The notes under the pieces were generated by a model, which was not told where the DNA came from, did no database searches, and saw only the letters and a program-made list of their open reading frames with translations. The translations under genes were made by a program, and so were the position numbers. A DNA stretch of 64,000 nucleotides from CAYFHQ01 sp964342805 (GTDB lineage Bacteria; Bacillota; Clostridia; Peptostreptococcales; Acidaminobacteraceae): assembly GCA_964342805.1 (NCBI GenBank), contig CAYFHQ010000005.1, forward strand, positions 1-64,000, in the 5' to 3' direction. Of the stretch, positions 16,470 to 24,833 are shown in pieces; positions within the stretch are counted from its first letter, which is position 1, and every line of letters starts with the position of its first letter.

Positions 16470-17900
16470 ATGAGGACGATATTAATCGGGTGTTTACTGG
16501 TTCTTACCCTTGCTATTACGGGATGTGTTGGTGCAGAACTAGCAGACCTAACAAGTCTAGAAAACAGGACAAGTTCCAGTCAGCTCACCTACGACACACA
16601 TGTGAACACGTCTCAAGCCAACATGGAAATCCACTATCCGAGGTTCAACATTCCAGCGAACCCTGAAGTGGAAGAGAAAATCAACCAAGTCATTCATAAC
16701 CACCTCATTTTCGCCACCAAATATTCTTATCAAACTACGTCCAACGGGCCTAGACTCCATGCCATCTTCTCCCTGAGTCAGACTGGAAAAGTGGTTCAAA
16801 TCGAGAAAACTGCACAATTAAGAGGCAGTCCAAGAGCCTTGAACCACCTAGAATACATACATATCAATATTGAAACAGGCAGAGTCTACAAGCTCAACGA
16901 CCTGATCACTACTCAAAAAGAACGGGATCTTTTCCACCAGATTCTTCAGGACCGGGTGACAGATATGACCCTGGACATCACAAAGGACGACCAGATCAGA
17001 AAGTTAAGTTACTCAATCTTGAACAATGAACTTACGGTCTTCTATGGTAATCGGCGTATTTCTGTTGATTGGAAAGCCCTCAAGGGTGCGGTTAACCAAG
17101 AATCTGACTACTACAAAGCCCTTATAGCCAATATCCCGAATGAAGAGCCAACCATAGACCAATCCCTGGTGCAAGGAAAAGACCAATCTCTGGCGACCAC
17201 AGCAACAAGCGGAAAAAGTGTTACTCCAGAGGTCACCCTGCCAGAGCCCTACATAGAATCCCTATTTGTAGAGTCATCAGACCAAAAGCTCGTCATCACT
17301 ATCCACCCCCACCCTCAAGCGCCTAAATCCTTTTTTGAGGGCTTTTCTGCTGCCTACTTTGACGACTACAATGAACTCCGCTTCATTCATCCAGACTTTG
17401 CGGAAGACCCATCCTATCAAATTGCTAGCATTCCACCTTCAAGGACCTTGGAAAAAGAGGACTTGATCCAGAGAGCATATGAGGCCCCAACCAATGTGCC
17501 CCATACCTTGATTTATGGCATTCAGTTCACGAAACCAATCCAATATACATTGGAAGAGACGGTAGACGGCACCTACAAGGTCGAAATCACCCCTGTCCAC
17601 CAAGCGGAAACAAGGTCGAAGGACAAGAAGAAACCAACCTATGTCCTCCGAACCAAAAGTTATAACCGTATGGAACTCTGGGACCCCGTCTTTACCCTGG
17701 TAGAATGGACAGACCAACTGGGGATTTCTCTTTCCTTTCGGATTTTGGTGGATGAAGATGGCTACTTCCTCCCCATTCAATCCTTTGACACAGAGGAGGA
17801 GGCGACTCGTCAGCTCTCACTCCTAGTAGAATTGATGGGAGACACCCCAGGTTCGGATAATCCTCAAGTTTTTATTGAGACCCGACCTGATAGACCCTAG
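16470..17900 (+). CDS. Lipoprotein of unknown function, possible DUF3298 domain
   Basis: A 476-residue lipoprotein. The signal peptide ends in LAITGC, with Cys19 as the lipidation site. The region at about residues 30-190 resembles RsiV-type DUF3298 proteins in pattern (long strands, IHINIETGRVYKLNDLI), followed by a Thr/Ser-rich linker and a second, unrecognised domain of about 220 residues. The ATG at 16470 was chosen because the extra six codons upstream would spoil the signal peptide. It follows the yesL-like gene by 34 bases and may be cotranscribed. The DUF3298 link is by pattern only. Confidence 0.65.
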   Translation: MRTILIGCLLVLTLAITGCVGAELADLTSLENRTSSSQLTYDTHVNTSQANMEIHYPRFNIPANPEVEEKINQVIHNHLIFATKYSYQTTSNGPRLHAIFSLSQTGKVVQIEKTAQLRGSPRALNHLEYIHINIETGRVYKLNDLITTQKERDLFHQILQDRVTDMTLDITKDDQIRKLSYSILNNELTVFYGNRRISVDWKALKGAVNQESDYYKALIANIPNEEPTIDQSLVQGKDQSLATTATSGKSVTPEVTLPEPYIESLFVESSDQKLVITIHPHPQAPKSFFEGFSAAYFDDYNELRFIHPDFAEDPSYQIASIPPSRTLEKEDLIQRAYEAPTNVPHTLIYGIQFTKPIQYTLEETVDGTYKVEITPVHQAETRSKDKKKPTYVLRTKSYNRMELWDPVFTLVEWTDQLGISLSFRILVDEDGYFLPIQSFDTEEEATRQLSLLVELMGDTPGSDNPQVFIETRPDRP

Positions 17901-17937
17901 TCAGGCTAAGGAATCTTAGATGGTCCAATCCTCAACG

Positions 17938-19509
17938 CTACGACCGGCTTGAAAACAACCCCCTAGCCCGGTCCACCCCCACAATCCGAAGTAACAAGGG
18001 CAACCTTGGCCCCTGAACCCGGTCAATCAACAACTGGTACACCAGGGCAAAAAACCGCCGCTGTCTTCCTTTGGTCTCCTTGGGGTCTTCCACCCGGGTA
18101 ATGGCATAAATCCGCTCCATGTAGTCCTCTATGGTCAAACCCACTTCCTCATCGGTCTCCATGACCGCCAAAAGCTGTCCAATCCAAGCCCTCTCTTCAT
18201 CAGACGCCCCCTCAAGCAAATCAAGATTGGCAATATCCCTAATGGAGGTGGCCCGATCAGGATACCAGTTTTCTATCCAGTGCTGGACCCTGGGAGCCAA
18301 GACGCTGAGTCCGGGGAGAGACGTCCCGGTTTCCTGGGACAGGACCCCTGCGACCGCATCTTCCTGGAAGCCCATAAGGGGGAGGAGGCCTGCGACCTTG
18401 CCAAAGGTCACATGGTTGTCAATGTCATGGCCCAAGTCCGCCAGTTCCAGGGACATGTGCATATTGTCTTCTTCTGGTATCTGGCCACTGATAAACCGCT
18501 TGCGGAAGCGTTCGAACTCCGTGAAGTTGCGAATGACTTCCTCGTCGAAACCAAAATTAAAGGCTGCTCCTGGGTCATACTTGGAGAAAATGTAGAGGAC
18601 CACTTCCGGTGTGTAGACCTGGAGGAGGTCAGCCGGCGTGATCAGGTTGCCAGTGGAAGAGGACATTTTGCCCCTGGCCCCCTTAATGCCAATGAACTCA
18701 TAAGCAATGTAGCTGGGTGGCTCAAAACCAAAGATTTCCCGGGCAATGCGGGAGGAAACCTCGTAACTACCACCCTGAGAAGAATGATCTCGGCCACCAG
18801 GTTCAAAAACCACGTCCTCATACTGCCACCTCATGGGCCAATCGACCTTCCAGTTGAGCTTGATATTGTCCGCTTCCAGGACACCTTGGCTTTCTCCAAA
18901 ACCGCAGGTACAGGTGTAGGCCAGGGTCTGGGCGTCGGCGTCGTAGGCCGAAATGGTAGTATGGTCCTTGCCGCAACCATGGCAGTAAACGGCAACCGGG
19001 TAATAGGCTACCCGCTCTTCCTCACTGGCTTCTTGGGTCTTATATTCCATTAATAGGTCATAGATGCGCCCCCGCTGACCCAGGGCATGGGCAATCCAAT
19101 CATTGTAGCGCCCGCTCCGGTAGGCCTCGTGTTGGTAGATAAAGTCCACCTCGATGTCGAAGGCCTCAATGGCGGTCTCAAACTCATTTTGAAAGTGCTT
19201 GGCGTAACTTTCACAGCACCCATAGGGGTCTGGTATGTCTGCGTAGGGCAGGCCCAGGTATTGCTCGTAGGAAGGATCAACGTTCTTCGGGACCTTGCGA
19301 AAACGGTCAAAGTCGTCCCAGGAGAAGATAAACCGCGCCTTCTTGCCTAGCTTTTGTAGGGCCTTGACCACGAAGTAGGTGGTAATCAACTCTCTGAAGT
19401 TGCCAATGTGAATGTGGCCCGACGGGCTAATGCCCGAGGCACAGACAAAGATGTCTCTGTCGGGGTGGGCGTCAATGAGTTCCTGGGCCTTTGTTAGCGA
19501 CCAATGCAT
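17938..19509 (-). CDS. lysK: Lysyl-tRNA synthetase, class I
   Basis: A 523-residue class I (archaeal-type) LysRS, which charges tRNA-Lys with lysine. The HIGH-like motif is HIHIG (residues 32-36) and the KMSKS-like loop is GKMSSSTGN. A Cys/His cluster between about residues 176 and 208 (CHGCGKDH ... TCTCGFG) looks like the family's zinc site. Most bacteria use class II LysS instead; class I occurs in some Firmicutes, alpha-proteobacteria and spirochaetes. The start has AAAGGA at proper spacing. It is transcribed alone behind a T-box leader, so uncharged tRNA-Lys should raise its expression. Whether class II lysS also exists cannot be seen here. Confidence 0.95.
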   Translation of the reverse strand: MHWSLTKAQELIDAHPDRDIFVCASGISPSGHIHIGNFRELITTYFVVKALQKLGKKARFIFSWDDFDRFRKVPKNVDPSYEQYLGLPYADIPDPYGCCESYAKHFQNEFETAIEAFDIEVDFIYQHEAYRSGRYNDWIAHALGQRGRIYDLLMEYKTQEASEEERVAYYPVAVYCHGCGKDHTTISAYDADAQTLAYTCTCGFGESQGVLEADNIKLNWKVDWPMRWQYEDVVFEPGGRDHSSQGGSYEVSSRIAREIFGFEPPSYIAYEFIGIKGARGKMSSSTGNLITPADLLQVYTPEVVLYIFSKYDPGAAFNFGFDEEVIRNFTEFERFRKRFISGQIPEEDNMHMSLELADLGHDIDNHVTFGKVAGLLPLMGFQEDAVAGVLSQETGTSLPGLSVLAPRVQHWIENWYPDRATSIRDIANLDLLEGASDEERAWIGQLLAVMETDEEVGLTIEDYMERIYAITRVEDPKETKGRQRRFFALVYQLLIDRVQGPRLPLLLRIVGVDRARGLFSSRS

Positions 19510-19597
19510 GTTTTGTCCTTTCTCAACCTTTTGGTTACCAGCTTTGTGTGGGTGGTTGCCTTGTACCCCTCTCTCAGTGCATAGGTCATTTAGGCCA

Positions 19598-19967
19598 ATA
19601 AAAAAACTCCCGTCCTAAGCCTATGCTTAAGGACGAGAGTATACTTCGCGGTACCACCTTAATTCGTTTCCCCCTTGCAGGGGTCACCTCTTCAGGTACG
19701 GCCTTTACGGCGATACCCTATCTCTATAACGGGAGAACCCGTTGCACCATCCCTGCCTCTTGGCAGTTCCATGCACAGCTCCGAGTCTTTTTTCAGGTTT
19801 ACGCTTCTTTGCCCCTTCTCAGCTACCGGGGTTCTCTGGAAAAGTGTCTGTAAGCCCTACTGGTCTCTTCTCAGCCTTTGGTTTTAGTCTTTGTACCCGT
19901 CATGGGTTCCTTGCGGTTCCAGGGAGGTTCCCAGGTAATCGCACGTGACGGAACAAGTCCTATAAAT
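19598..19967 (-). promoter_or_regulatory. T-box riboswitch leader of lysK
   Basis: The T-box sequence AAGGTGGTACCGCG lies at 19660-19647 on the minus strand. Downstream is the terminator stem (CTCTCGTCCTTAAG paired with CTTAGGACGGGAG) ending in seven T. Upstream are Stem I signatures: AGAGACCAGTAGGG, then GGTAGCTGAGAAGGGGC, then GACTCGGAGCTG. An A-rich stretch just before GACTC can be read as AAA or AAG, consistent with a lysine specifier. About 90 bases at the 5' end, before the recognisable Stem I, are extra and contain small hairpins. Confidence 0.92.
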
Positions 19968-19974
19968 TGTTAGT

Positions 19975-20003
19975 ATTGTACTAAAGGCTGAGCAGTTTGG
20001 CAA
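19975..20003 (-). promoter_or_regulatory. lysK promoter
   Basis: TTGCCA (20003-19998) and TACAAT (19980-19975) with exactly 17 bases between them, placing the start at about 19968. Confidence 0.75.
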
Positions 20004-20039
20004 GCCCTAACTTGGACCAAGGGCAAAATGTGCATGAAC

Positions 20040-20315
20040 CTAGACAGCCTGGGACAGTTTGGGTTTGAACAAGTCTTGCACCTGGCTGAGCACACGGATA
20101 ATTGACTTGTAGTCATCCACTACCAAGTACACTTGCTTGTCCTCAGCAATCTCTGTTAGTACCCCTTGGGCAAACTCCTGGAAGGCTGCTGGCGAAAGGT
20201 TTTTCTTGCCTTGTTTCTCCCAAGCACTTACCCAAAGCTTCAGGGCATCATTCATTCCAAAATACTGGTCGAACTTATATTTTGCCAGTATCCATTTTCC
20301 GTATCCATATTTCAT
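20040..20315 (-). CDS. 91-residue protein of unknown function
   Basis: A small soluble protein I do not recognise: basic and aromatic at the start (MKYGYGKWILAKYKF), then helical, with a central Asp/Lys-rich stretch (AEDKQVYLVVDDYKSII). No signal peptide, membrane segment or cysteine pair. It starts 18 bases after the iron alcohol dehydrogenase stop on the same strand, so the two are probably cotranscribed. It ends just before the lysK promoter. Confidence 0.6.
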   Translation of the reverse strand: MKYGYGKWILAKYKFDQYFGMNDALKLWVSAWEKQGKKNLSPAAFQEFAQGVLTEIAEDKQVYLVVDDYKSIIRVLSQVQDLFKPKLSQAV

Positions 20316-20333
20316 CGTTTTCTTCCTTGATCA

Positions 20334-21500
20334 CTAGAAGTTTACTGCTTCACCCGTGTAGGTACACTGGAAAAGCTGCTTCATTTCTGCCACAGAAATT
20401 TCCCGTGGGTTGGTACCTGTACACGGATCTGCAACCGCACCTGATGCAATTGAATCCAGCTGTGCCTTGAAGTCTTCTTCTGTTACACCGAATGCACGAA
20501 GGGTCATTGGAATGTCCATGGCTTGGTTGAAGTCTTGAAGCATGGAAACCAGAGTGTTGACCAGTTGCTGGTCCGTCTCACCTGCAAGACCCAGACCGCG
20601 GGCGATTTGTGCATACTTTGGAGCAGCCGTCTTGGCATTGAACTGAACGACGTAAGGCAGGTAAATGGCATTGGCACATCCATGGGGAATGTTGAAGATC
20701 TTGCCTGTCTTGTGGGCCATACTGTGAACAATACCTAGAATGGCATTGGAGAAGGACATGCCCGCTAGACACTGGGCCAGGTGCATTTCACTTCTTGCTT
20801 CCTCTTGACCCTTAAAGGAGTTTAGCAGGTGGTCTTTCATCATAACGATTGACTGCATAGCCAGGGCGTCCGTCAGTGGGTTTGCCATGGTAGACACGAA
20901 GGCTTCAAAGGAATGAGTTAGGGCGTCCATACCCGTGTGGGCCACCAGTTTGGCAGGCATAGTCTGGGCCAGGTCAGTGTCAACAATGGCCACATCTGGC
21001 GTAATGTTAAAGTCTGCGATTGGGTATTTAACGCCTGTTTCCTGGTCCGTAATCACAGAGAATGATGTTACTTCTGTACCCGTACCACTGGTAGTCGTAA
21101 CCGCTGCAAACTGGGCCTTTTCCCGAAGGGTTGGCAGGTTAAAAGGCTTTGCCGCTTCTTCGAATGTAAAGGATGGGTTTTCGTAGAAAATCCACATAGC
21201 CTTGGCAGCATCGATTGGAGAACCGCCACCTACACCAACAATCCAGTCTGGCTGGAAATCCGTCATTTTCTTGGCCCCTGCAAGGACAGTTGCCACAGAA
21301 GGGTCATTTTCAACGCCTTCAATGAGCTGTGTTTCCATCCCAGCTTCTTGCAAGTAGCTTGTAATGCGGTCCAGAGTACCGCCCTTTTTAATGGAACCGC
21401 CACCAATAACGATGGTCGCTTTTTTCCCCTTTAGGTTTTTCAGTTCTTCTAAGGTGTTTTGTCCAAAATACACATCTCTAGGGATCGTAAATCTAGCCAT
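20334..21500 (-). CDS. Iron-containing alcohol dehydrogenase
   Basis: A 388-residue group III (Fe-dependent) alcohol dehydrogenase, cytosolic and NAD(P)-linked, interconverting an alcohol and an aldehyde or ketone in fermentation. The nucleotide-binding GGGSPIDAAKAM (residues about 95-106) is intact. So are the metal-site stretches: GMDALTHSFEA, IVHSMAHKTGKIFNIPHG and the later CLAGMSFSNA. Length is normal. The closest types are 1,3-propanediol or butanol dehydrogenases, but the substrate cannot be fixed from sequence. GGAGG lies before the ATG. Confidence 0.93.
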   Translation of the reverse strand: MARFTIPRDVYFGQNTLEELKNLKGKKATIVIGGGSIKKGGTLDRITSYLQEAGMETQLIEGVENDPSVATVLAGAKKMTDFQPDWIVGVGGGSPIDAAKAMWIFYENPSFTFEEAAKPFNLPTLREKAQFAAVTTTSGTGTEVTSFSVITDQETGVKYPIADFNITPDVAIVDTDLAQTMPAKLVAHTGMDALTHSFEAFVSTMANPLTDALAMQSIVMMKDHLLNSFKGQEEARSEMHLAQCLAGMSFSNAILGIVHSMAHKTGKIFNIPHGCANAIYLPYVVQFNAKTAAPKYAQIARGLGLAGETDQQLVNTLVSMLQDFNQAMDIPMTLRAFGVTEEDFKAQLDSIASGAVADPCTGTNPREISVAEMKQLFQCTYTGEAVNF

Positions 21501-21620
21501 GTTTGCCTCCTATATCTTGTTTCACTCATCTATTTGTATCCTGTGGGTTGGTAAACCCGAATGTAGCTTTCACTGCTTGTCCCTGTCGAGAAACTAGGGA
21601 ACCTCGTCGACGTAGTTTTG

Positions 21621-21649
21621 ATTATAGGGAGGAAAAAGCCCCCTGCAAA
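21621..21649 (-). promoter_or_regulatory. Predicted promoter of the iron alcohol dehydrogenase
   Basis: TATAAT (21626-21621, minus strand) with TTTGCA 17 bases upstream. Next to it, at about 21650-21692, arms AGGCACTTTT and AAAAGGTGCCT form an inverted repeat between this promoter and the hxlR promoter. Confidence 0.5.
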
Positions 21650-21738
21650 GAAGGCACTTTTCGGTGGGGTAGTTACCAAAAGGTGCCTAGTAAATGGCTA
21701 CAAGGCTTTGTAAGACTCGGTTTCTTCCAGCTTGAGTG

Positions 21739-21747
21739 TGATATAAT
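21739..21747 (+). promoter_or_regulatory. Extended -10 promoter element of hxlR-msrA
   Basis: TGATATAAT, a consensus extended -10, stands 27 bases before the hxlR start. No convincing -35 hexamer is seen, as is common with extended -10 promoters. Confidence 0.6.
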
Positions 21748-21773
21748 ACACTTAAAATACTGAGGAGGTCGTC

Positions 21774-22133
21774 ATGCCTAAGGACAGAACCAATAAGGTC
21801 AGCTGTAGCAACTATAAATGTGAAATCGAAGTGACACTGGAAGTTATCAGTGGCAAGTGGAAGGCACTGATCCTATGGCACCTTGGTCAAGAAGAGATTA
21901 TCCGCTTTAACGAGTTCCGCAGGATCATTCCTGAGGTGTCACAGAAAATGTTGACCCAGCAGCTTCGGTCCCTGGAGGACGACGGTTTGGTCCTCCGCAA
22001 GGAATACCCCCAAGTCCCTCCCATGGTAGAGTACTCCCTTTCACCCATGGGCCAAAAACTCCAGCCCATCCTGAATGCCATGGATGACTGGGGAACAGAG
22101 TTTGTAGACTTTTACCGCGACAAGCAGAAATAA
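21774..22133 (+). CDS. HxlR-family transcriptional regulator
   Basis: A 119-residue winged-helix protein of the HxlR/YodB type. The family entry motif is visible: CEIEVTLEVISGKWKALILWHL, split over residues 16-37, with a conserved early cysteine. The recognition and wing part is SQKMLTQQLRSLEDDGLVLR and PPMVEYSLSPMG. Several HxlR regulators sense quinones or aldehydes through that cysteine. It is followed 11 bases later by msrA, so it probably controls its own small oxidative-stress operon. GAGGAGG precedes the ATG. Confidence 0.9.
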   Translation: MPKDRTNKVSCSNYKCEIEVTLEVISGKWKALILWHLGQEEIIRFNEFRRIIPEVSQKMLTQQLRSLEDDGLVLRKEYPQVPPMVEYSLSPMGQKLQPILNAMDDWGTEFVDFYRDKQK

Positions 22134-22144
22134 AGGAGAATCAC

Positions 22145-22690
22145 ATGTCCACTCAATATGCATATTTTGCCGGAGGTTGCTTCTGGTGTATGGTTTCCCC
22201 CTTTGACGTCCTAGAGGGGATTTTGGAAGTTCGGTCCGGCTACATGGGCGGCGACCTGGACAACCCTACTTATAAGGACGTCAAAACTCAAGAGTCCGGC
22301 CACTACGAGGTCATTCGCATTGCCTATGATCCTGCAGTCATCAACTATGACAAACTCCTCCAGGCCTTTTGGCGCCAGGTGGACCCCACGGACCCAGACG
22401 GCCAGTTCCAAGACCGGGGACCTTCCTACCGGACAGCCATCTTTGTTGTAGACGAGGACCAGAGACAGGTCGCCCAAAAATCTAAGGCAGACATGGACGC
22501 CTCTGGCCGCTTTCCAGCCAAGATCATCACCCCCATTCTTGAGGCGGGCAAGTACTATGACGCCGAAGAATACCACCAGGACTTCTACAAAAAGAACCCG
22601 GATGAATACAAAAAAGACCGGTCCAAGTCCGGTCGTGACGAGTTCATTAAAAAAGTATGGGGCGAGGACTACTACGCCATTTATGAGTAA
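22145..22690 (+). CDS. msrA: Peptide methionine sulfoxide reductase MsrA
   Basis: A 181-residue MsrA that reduces the S-epimer of methionine sulfoxide in proteins. The active site GGCFWC lies at residues 10-15 with catalytic Cys12. Downstream hallmarks are SGYMGG, ESGHYEVIRIAYDP, FWRQVDPTDPDGQFQDRG, YRTAIF and EAGKYYDAEEYHQDF. No MsrB domain is fused or adjacent. It is cotranscribed with the HxlR regulator and ends before a terminator. Confidence 0.95.
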   Translation: MSTQYAYFAGGCFWCMVSPFDVLEGILEVRSGYMGGDLDNPTYKDVKTQESGHYEVIRIAYDPAVINYDKLLQAFWRQVDPTDPDGQFQDRGPSYRTAIFVVDEDQRQVAQKSKADMDASGRFPAKIITPILEAGKYYDAEEYHQDFYKKNPDEYKKDRSKSGRDEFIKKVWGEDYYAIYE

Positions 22691-22696
22691 AACAAA

Positions 22697-22748
22697 AGCC
22701 CGTGGGGAAGATGCGCACCAGCCGCCTTCCACACGGGCCTTTCTTTTT
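22697..22748 (+). terminator. Terminator of hxlR-msrA
   Basis: Arms CCCGTG-GGAAG and CTTCC-CACGGG around a long loop, followed by a T-rich tract. Confidence 0.75.
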
Positions 22749-22802
22749 ATGATCCACTGGGATCGACGAATGATCCATTGGGCTAGACTTTCGAATGCTC
22801 AA

Positions 22803-23228
22803 TTAGCAGCAACCTGCCGCAGCCTTCACCCGCTCCCCCTTATGGATGGCGTCGTTTAGCTGGGCCGCAGTGGGTAGTGCTTTCACAGAAGCGATCTTGC
22901 CGTTGACCACCACCATGGGAAGGACCTGGGACATGGCAAAGGCCATGTTGGCGTCGGTCAGTTGTAGTCTTTCTCCACTGAACTTAAAAATTGCATTAAG
23001 TTTGTCCTGAACCAGTCCAGCCTCCTGGTCTGCCACGTTTTCTACCACGAAGGACAGGTCCTGACCATGGAGTTCCTGCATTTCTGCCTGGAGGGTCACA
23101 GGTGTATAGGCTACCCCATCGTCCCCGCAGTCACTGGAACAAGAACAGCCACACCCACCCTCCTGGGCCATTTCAAAACCTGTGTTTTCAACCTGGTTCA
23201 CGTATACTTCTATGGATTCAATCTTCAT
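22803..23228 (-). CDS. Cysteine-rich, thioredoxin-fold-like protein
   Basis: A 141-residue protein that I cannot place firmly. Near residue 25 it has a tight cysteine cluster, GCGCSCSSDCGDD, likely to bind metal or an Fe-S cluster, and it ends in AAAGCC, a vicinal cysteine pair. The middle and end (LSFVVENVAD ... QVLPMVVVNGKIASVKALPT) resemble the second half of thioredoxin-fold or ArsD-like proteins. I chose the ATG at 23228 because a GGAAG site precedes it; the upstream extension is basic and unsupported. It follows a QueG-like Fe-S protein in the same operon. Confidence 0.65.
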   Translation of the reverse strand: MKIESIEVYVNQVENTGFEMAQEGGCGCSCSSDCGDDGVAYTPVTLQAEMQELHGQDLSFVVENVADQEAGLVQDKLNAIFKFSGERLQLTDANMAFAMSQVLPMVVVNGKIASVKALPTAAQLNDAIHKGERVKAAAGCC

Positions 23229-23275
23229 TTCTTTTCTTCCTTTCCTGGGCAGGCCCGCAGGACGCCCCTTCACAC

Positions 23276-23824
23276 TTAGACTGGACACACCAGCTTACAT
23301 TTCCCACAAGAACACTTACTTAGGTCACCCTTTTCATTGGCCTTTTCCCGAATGGGACAGACCCGTAAACAGATATTGCAGTGGATACAGACCCCTTCTG
23401 CCTTGTCGTCAGCAACCAGGGGGGCGTCGGTAAGAATGACCCCTAGAGTGGCTGTTAGACCCAGCCCCTTGACCACAACAGAGTCCACTGGGCTGAGTTC
23501 ACCTACGCCAGCTTCAATGGCCATTTTGACCAGGGACACATGTTTGACGTTATTGTCGATCATGGCTGTCTTAAAGCCCAGGCCATTGAGATAGTCAATC
23601 ACGTCAGTCTGGGCTGCGATGGTCCCAAAGTAGTCGTCAAACTCTCCCATGCCCTCACCGGAACTGCCTGCTGCAAACACAATGGCTGATTGCACACCCC
23701 GCAAAACCGTATTGGGGTGGTTGTCTCCATGCACATGGTCAAACCGGTCCACCTTGGCTATGCCTACCTTGTGGAATATGTCCATCAAGTCCTTTATATG
23801 CTTTGTCATGTCTTTTTGACCCAT
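23276..23824 (-). CDS. QueG-like Fe-S protein with C-terminal ferredoxin motif
   Basis: A 182-residue protein resembling the epoxyqueuosine reductase (COG1600) group but much shorter. The region GVGELSPVDSVVVKGLGLTATLGVILTDAPL matches the part before the clusters in that group. The C-terminus has CIHCNICLRVCPIR and then CSCGKCKLVCPV, enough cysteines for two 4Fe-4S clusters. The rest of a true QueG is absent, so tRNA modification is unlikely. AGGAGG precedes the ATG. The cysteine-rich gene follows 47 bases later and is probably functionally linked. Confidence 0.7.
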   Translation of the reverse strand: MGQKDMTKHIKDLMDIFHKVGIAKVDRFDHVHGDNHPNTVLRGVQSAIVFAAGSSGEGMGEFDDYFGTIAAQTDVIDYLNGLGFKTAMIDNNVKHVSLVKMAIEAGVGELSPVDSVVVKGLGLTATLGVILTDAPLVADDKAEGVCIHCNICLRVCPIREKANEKGDLSKCSCGKCKLVCPV

Positions 23825-23903
23825 GGATTCCTCCTTTCTTGCTTGTTCACTTCTATAGACGGAGGAAATTGAAAAGGGTCACATGCTTTCTCAAAAAAAG
23901 GTA

Positions 23904-23940
23904 TAAAAAAACTCTATTTCAGTATGAACTGAGATAGAGT
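23904..23940 (-). terminator. Terminator of the sigma factor gene
   Basis: Arms ACTCTATTTCAG and CTGAGATAGAGT (one G-T pair) with a 6-base loop, followed by six T on the minus strand. Confidence 0.85.
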
Positions 23941-24029
23941 CTTGAAACGAGTCGTTTCACTCGTCTTTATTTTCCCTATGTGATCGTTGCTTACACCTTT
24001 CCTAGACTTATTCTTGCCAACACCTTAGC

Positions 24030-24608
24030 CTAGTCCTCTTGCACCCCACAAGCGCAAGACTGGCAGGTCCCGTCCTTACGCTCATAGGAAACCACATTGC
24101 CATAGGCGTCAATGTCAAAATCACAGCAGTCCACTAGGACAGTTTTGAGTTTTTCCTTGGCCCGCTTGAGACGCATTTTGGAGGTGGACACGGAAATATC
24201 CAGTTTTTCTGAGATCTCCTTGTGCTTGAGCCCATCTTGGTTGTGGAGCTGAATGATTTCCTGGTCCTTTTCAGGAAGAGTAAAGAGAAAATCATTGAGG
24301 CAGCCCGTAATGACCCCATTTTCGTTAAAGGTCGGATCTTCTTCCGGTGCCATTAACTGAATTTGGTCCACATCCATGGCAGGTGCCTTCTTGGACCGGT
24401 AGTAATCAATAATGGCATTGCGGGTCACCTGATAAAGCCAAGACCGCAGTTTACTCTGGTCCTGGACCCTTTCAAGGTTTTGATAGACCTTTAAATAGAT
24501 TTCCTGCAAAATGTCCTCTGCGTCATGTTGGTTGGACACCTTTTTCATGACAAAATGAAGCAGTTCCCCATGGAAGCGGCCCCAAAGTTCTGTAAGTTGT
24601 TGTTCCAT
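24030..24608 (-). CDS. sigZ: ECF-type sigma factor, SigZ-like
   Basis: A 192-residue sigma-70 family factor of the SigZ type. Region 2 includes DAEDILQEIYLKVYQNL and KLRSWLYQVTRNAIIDYYR. Region 4 has the helix-turn-helix GLKHKEISEKLDISVSTSKMRLKRAKEKL. The C-terminal tail carries five cysteines (DCCDF, then CQSCACG), a family trait that could bind metal or respond to thiol oxidation. No anti-sigma gene is adjacent. It is a single-gene unit with its own terminator. Confidence 0.88.
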   Translation of the reverse strand: MEQQLTELWGRFHGELLHFVMKKVSNQHDAEDILQEIYLKVYQNLERVQDQSKLRSWLYQVTRNAIIDYYRSKKAPAMDVDQIQLMAPEEDPTFNENGVITGCLNDFLFTLPEKDQEIIQLHNQDGLKHKEISEKLDISVSTSKMRLKRAKEKLKTVLVDCCDFDIDAYGNVVSYERKDGTCQSCACGVQED

Positions 24609-24764
24609 ATGAACTCCTGATCATCTCATTTCCATACTTGCTGGACCAAGCTGAGCTTAAGCCTAGTCTATGGCTATTCTTACCCATTATTCTAAAGGCA
24701 TACGAGTCATTTTTCAATCTGAACCCTCTTATACGAGGCAAGAATGTTTGACGACCACCGGTTC

Positions 24765-24785
24765 TTAGTATTATAATAATACTAA
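24765..24785. promoter_or_regulatory. Perfect inverted repeat upstream of the MDR gene
   Basis: Nine-base arms TTAGTATTA and TAATACTAA separated by three bases, 49 bases before the oxidoreductase start. AT-rich and dyad-symmetric, as for a MarR-, HxlR- or NrtR-type site; it may also overlap the promoter. Confidence 0.5.
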
Positions 24786-24833
24786 CTAATACGATTATGA
24801 GCGTCCTAAATTTAGCTACTCCAAGGAGGACAT

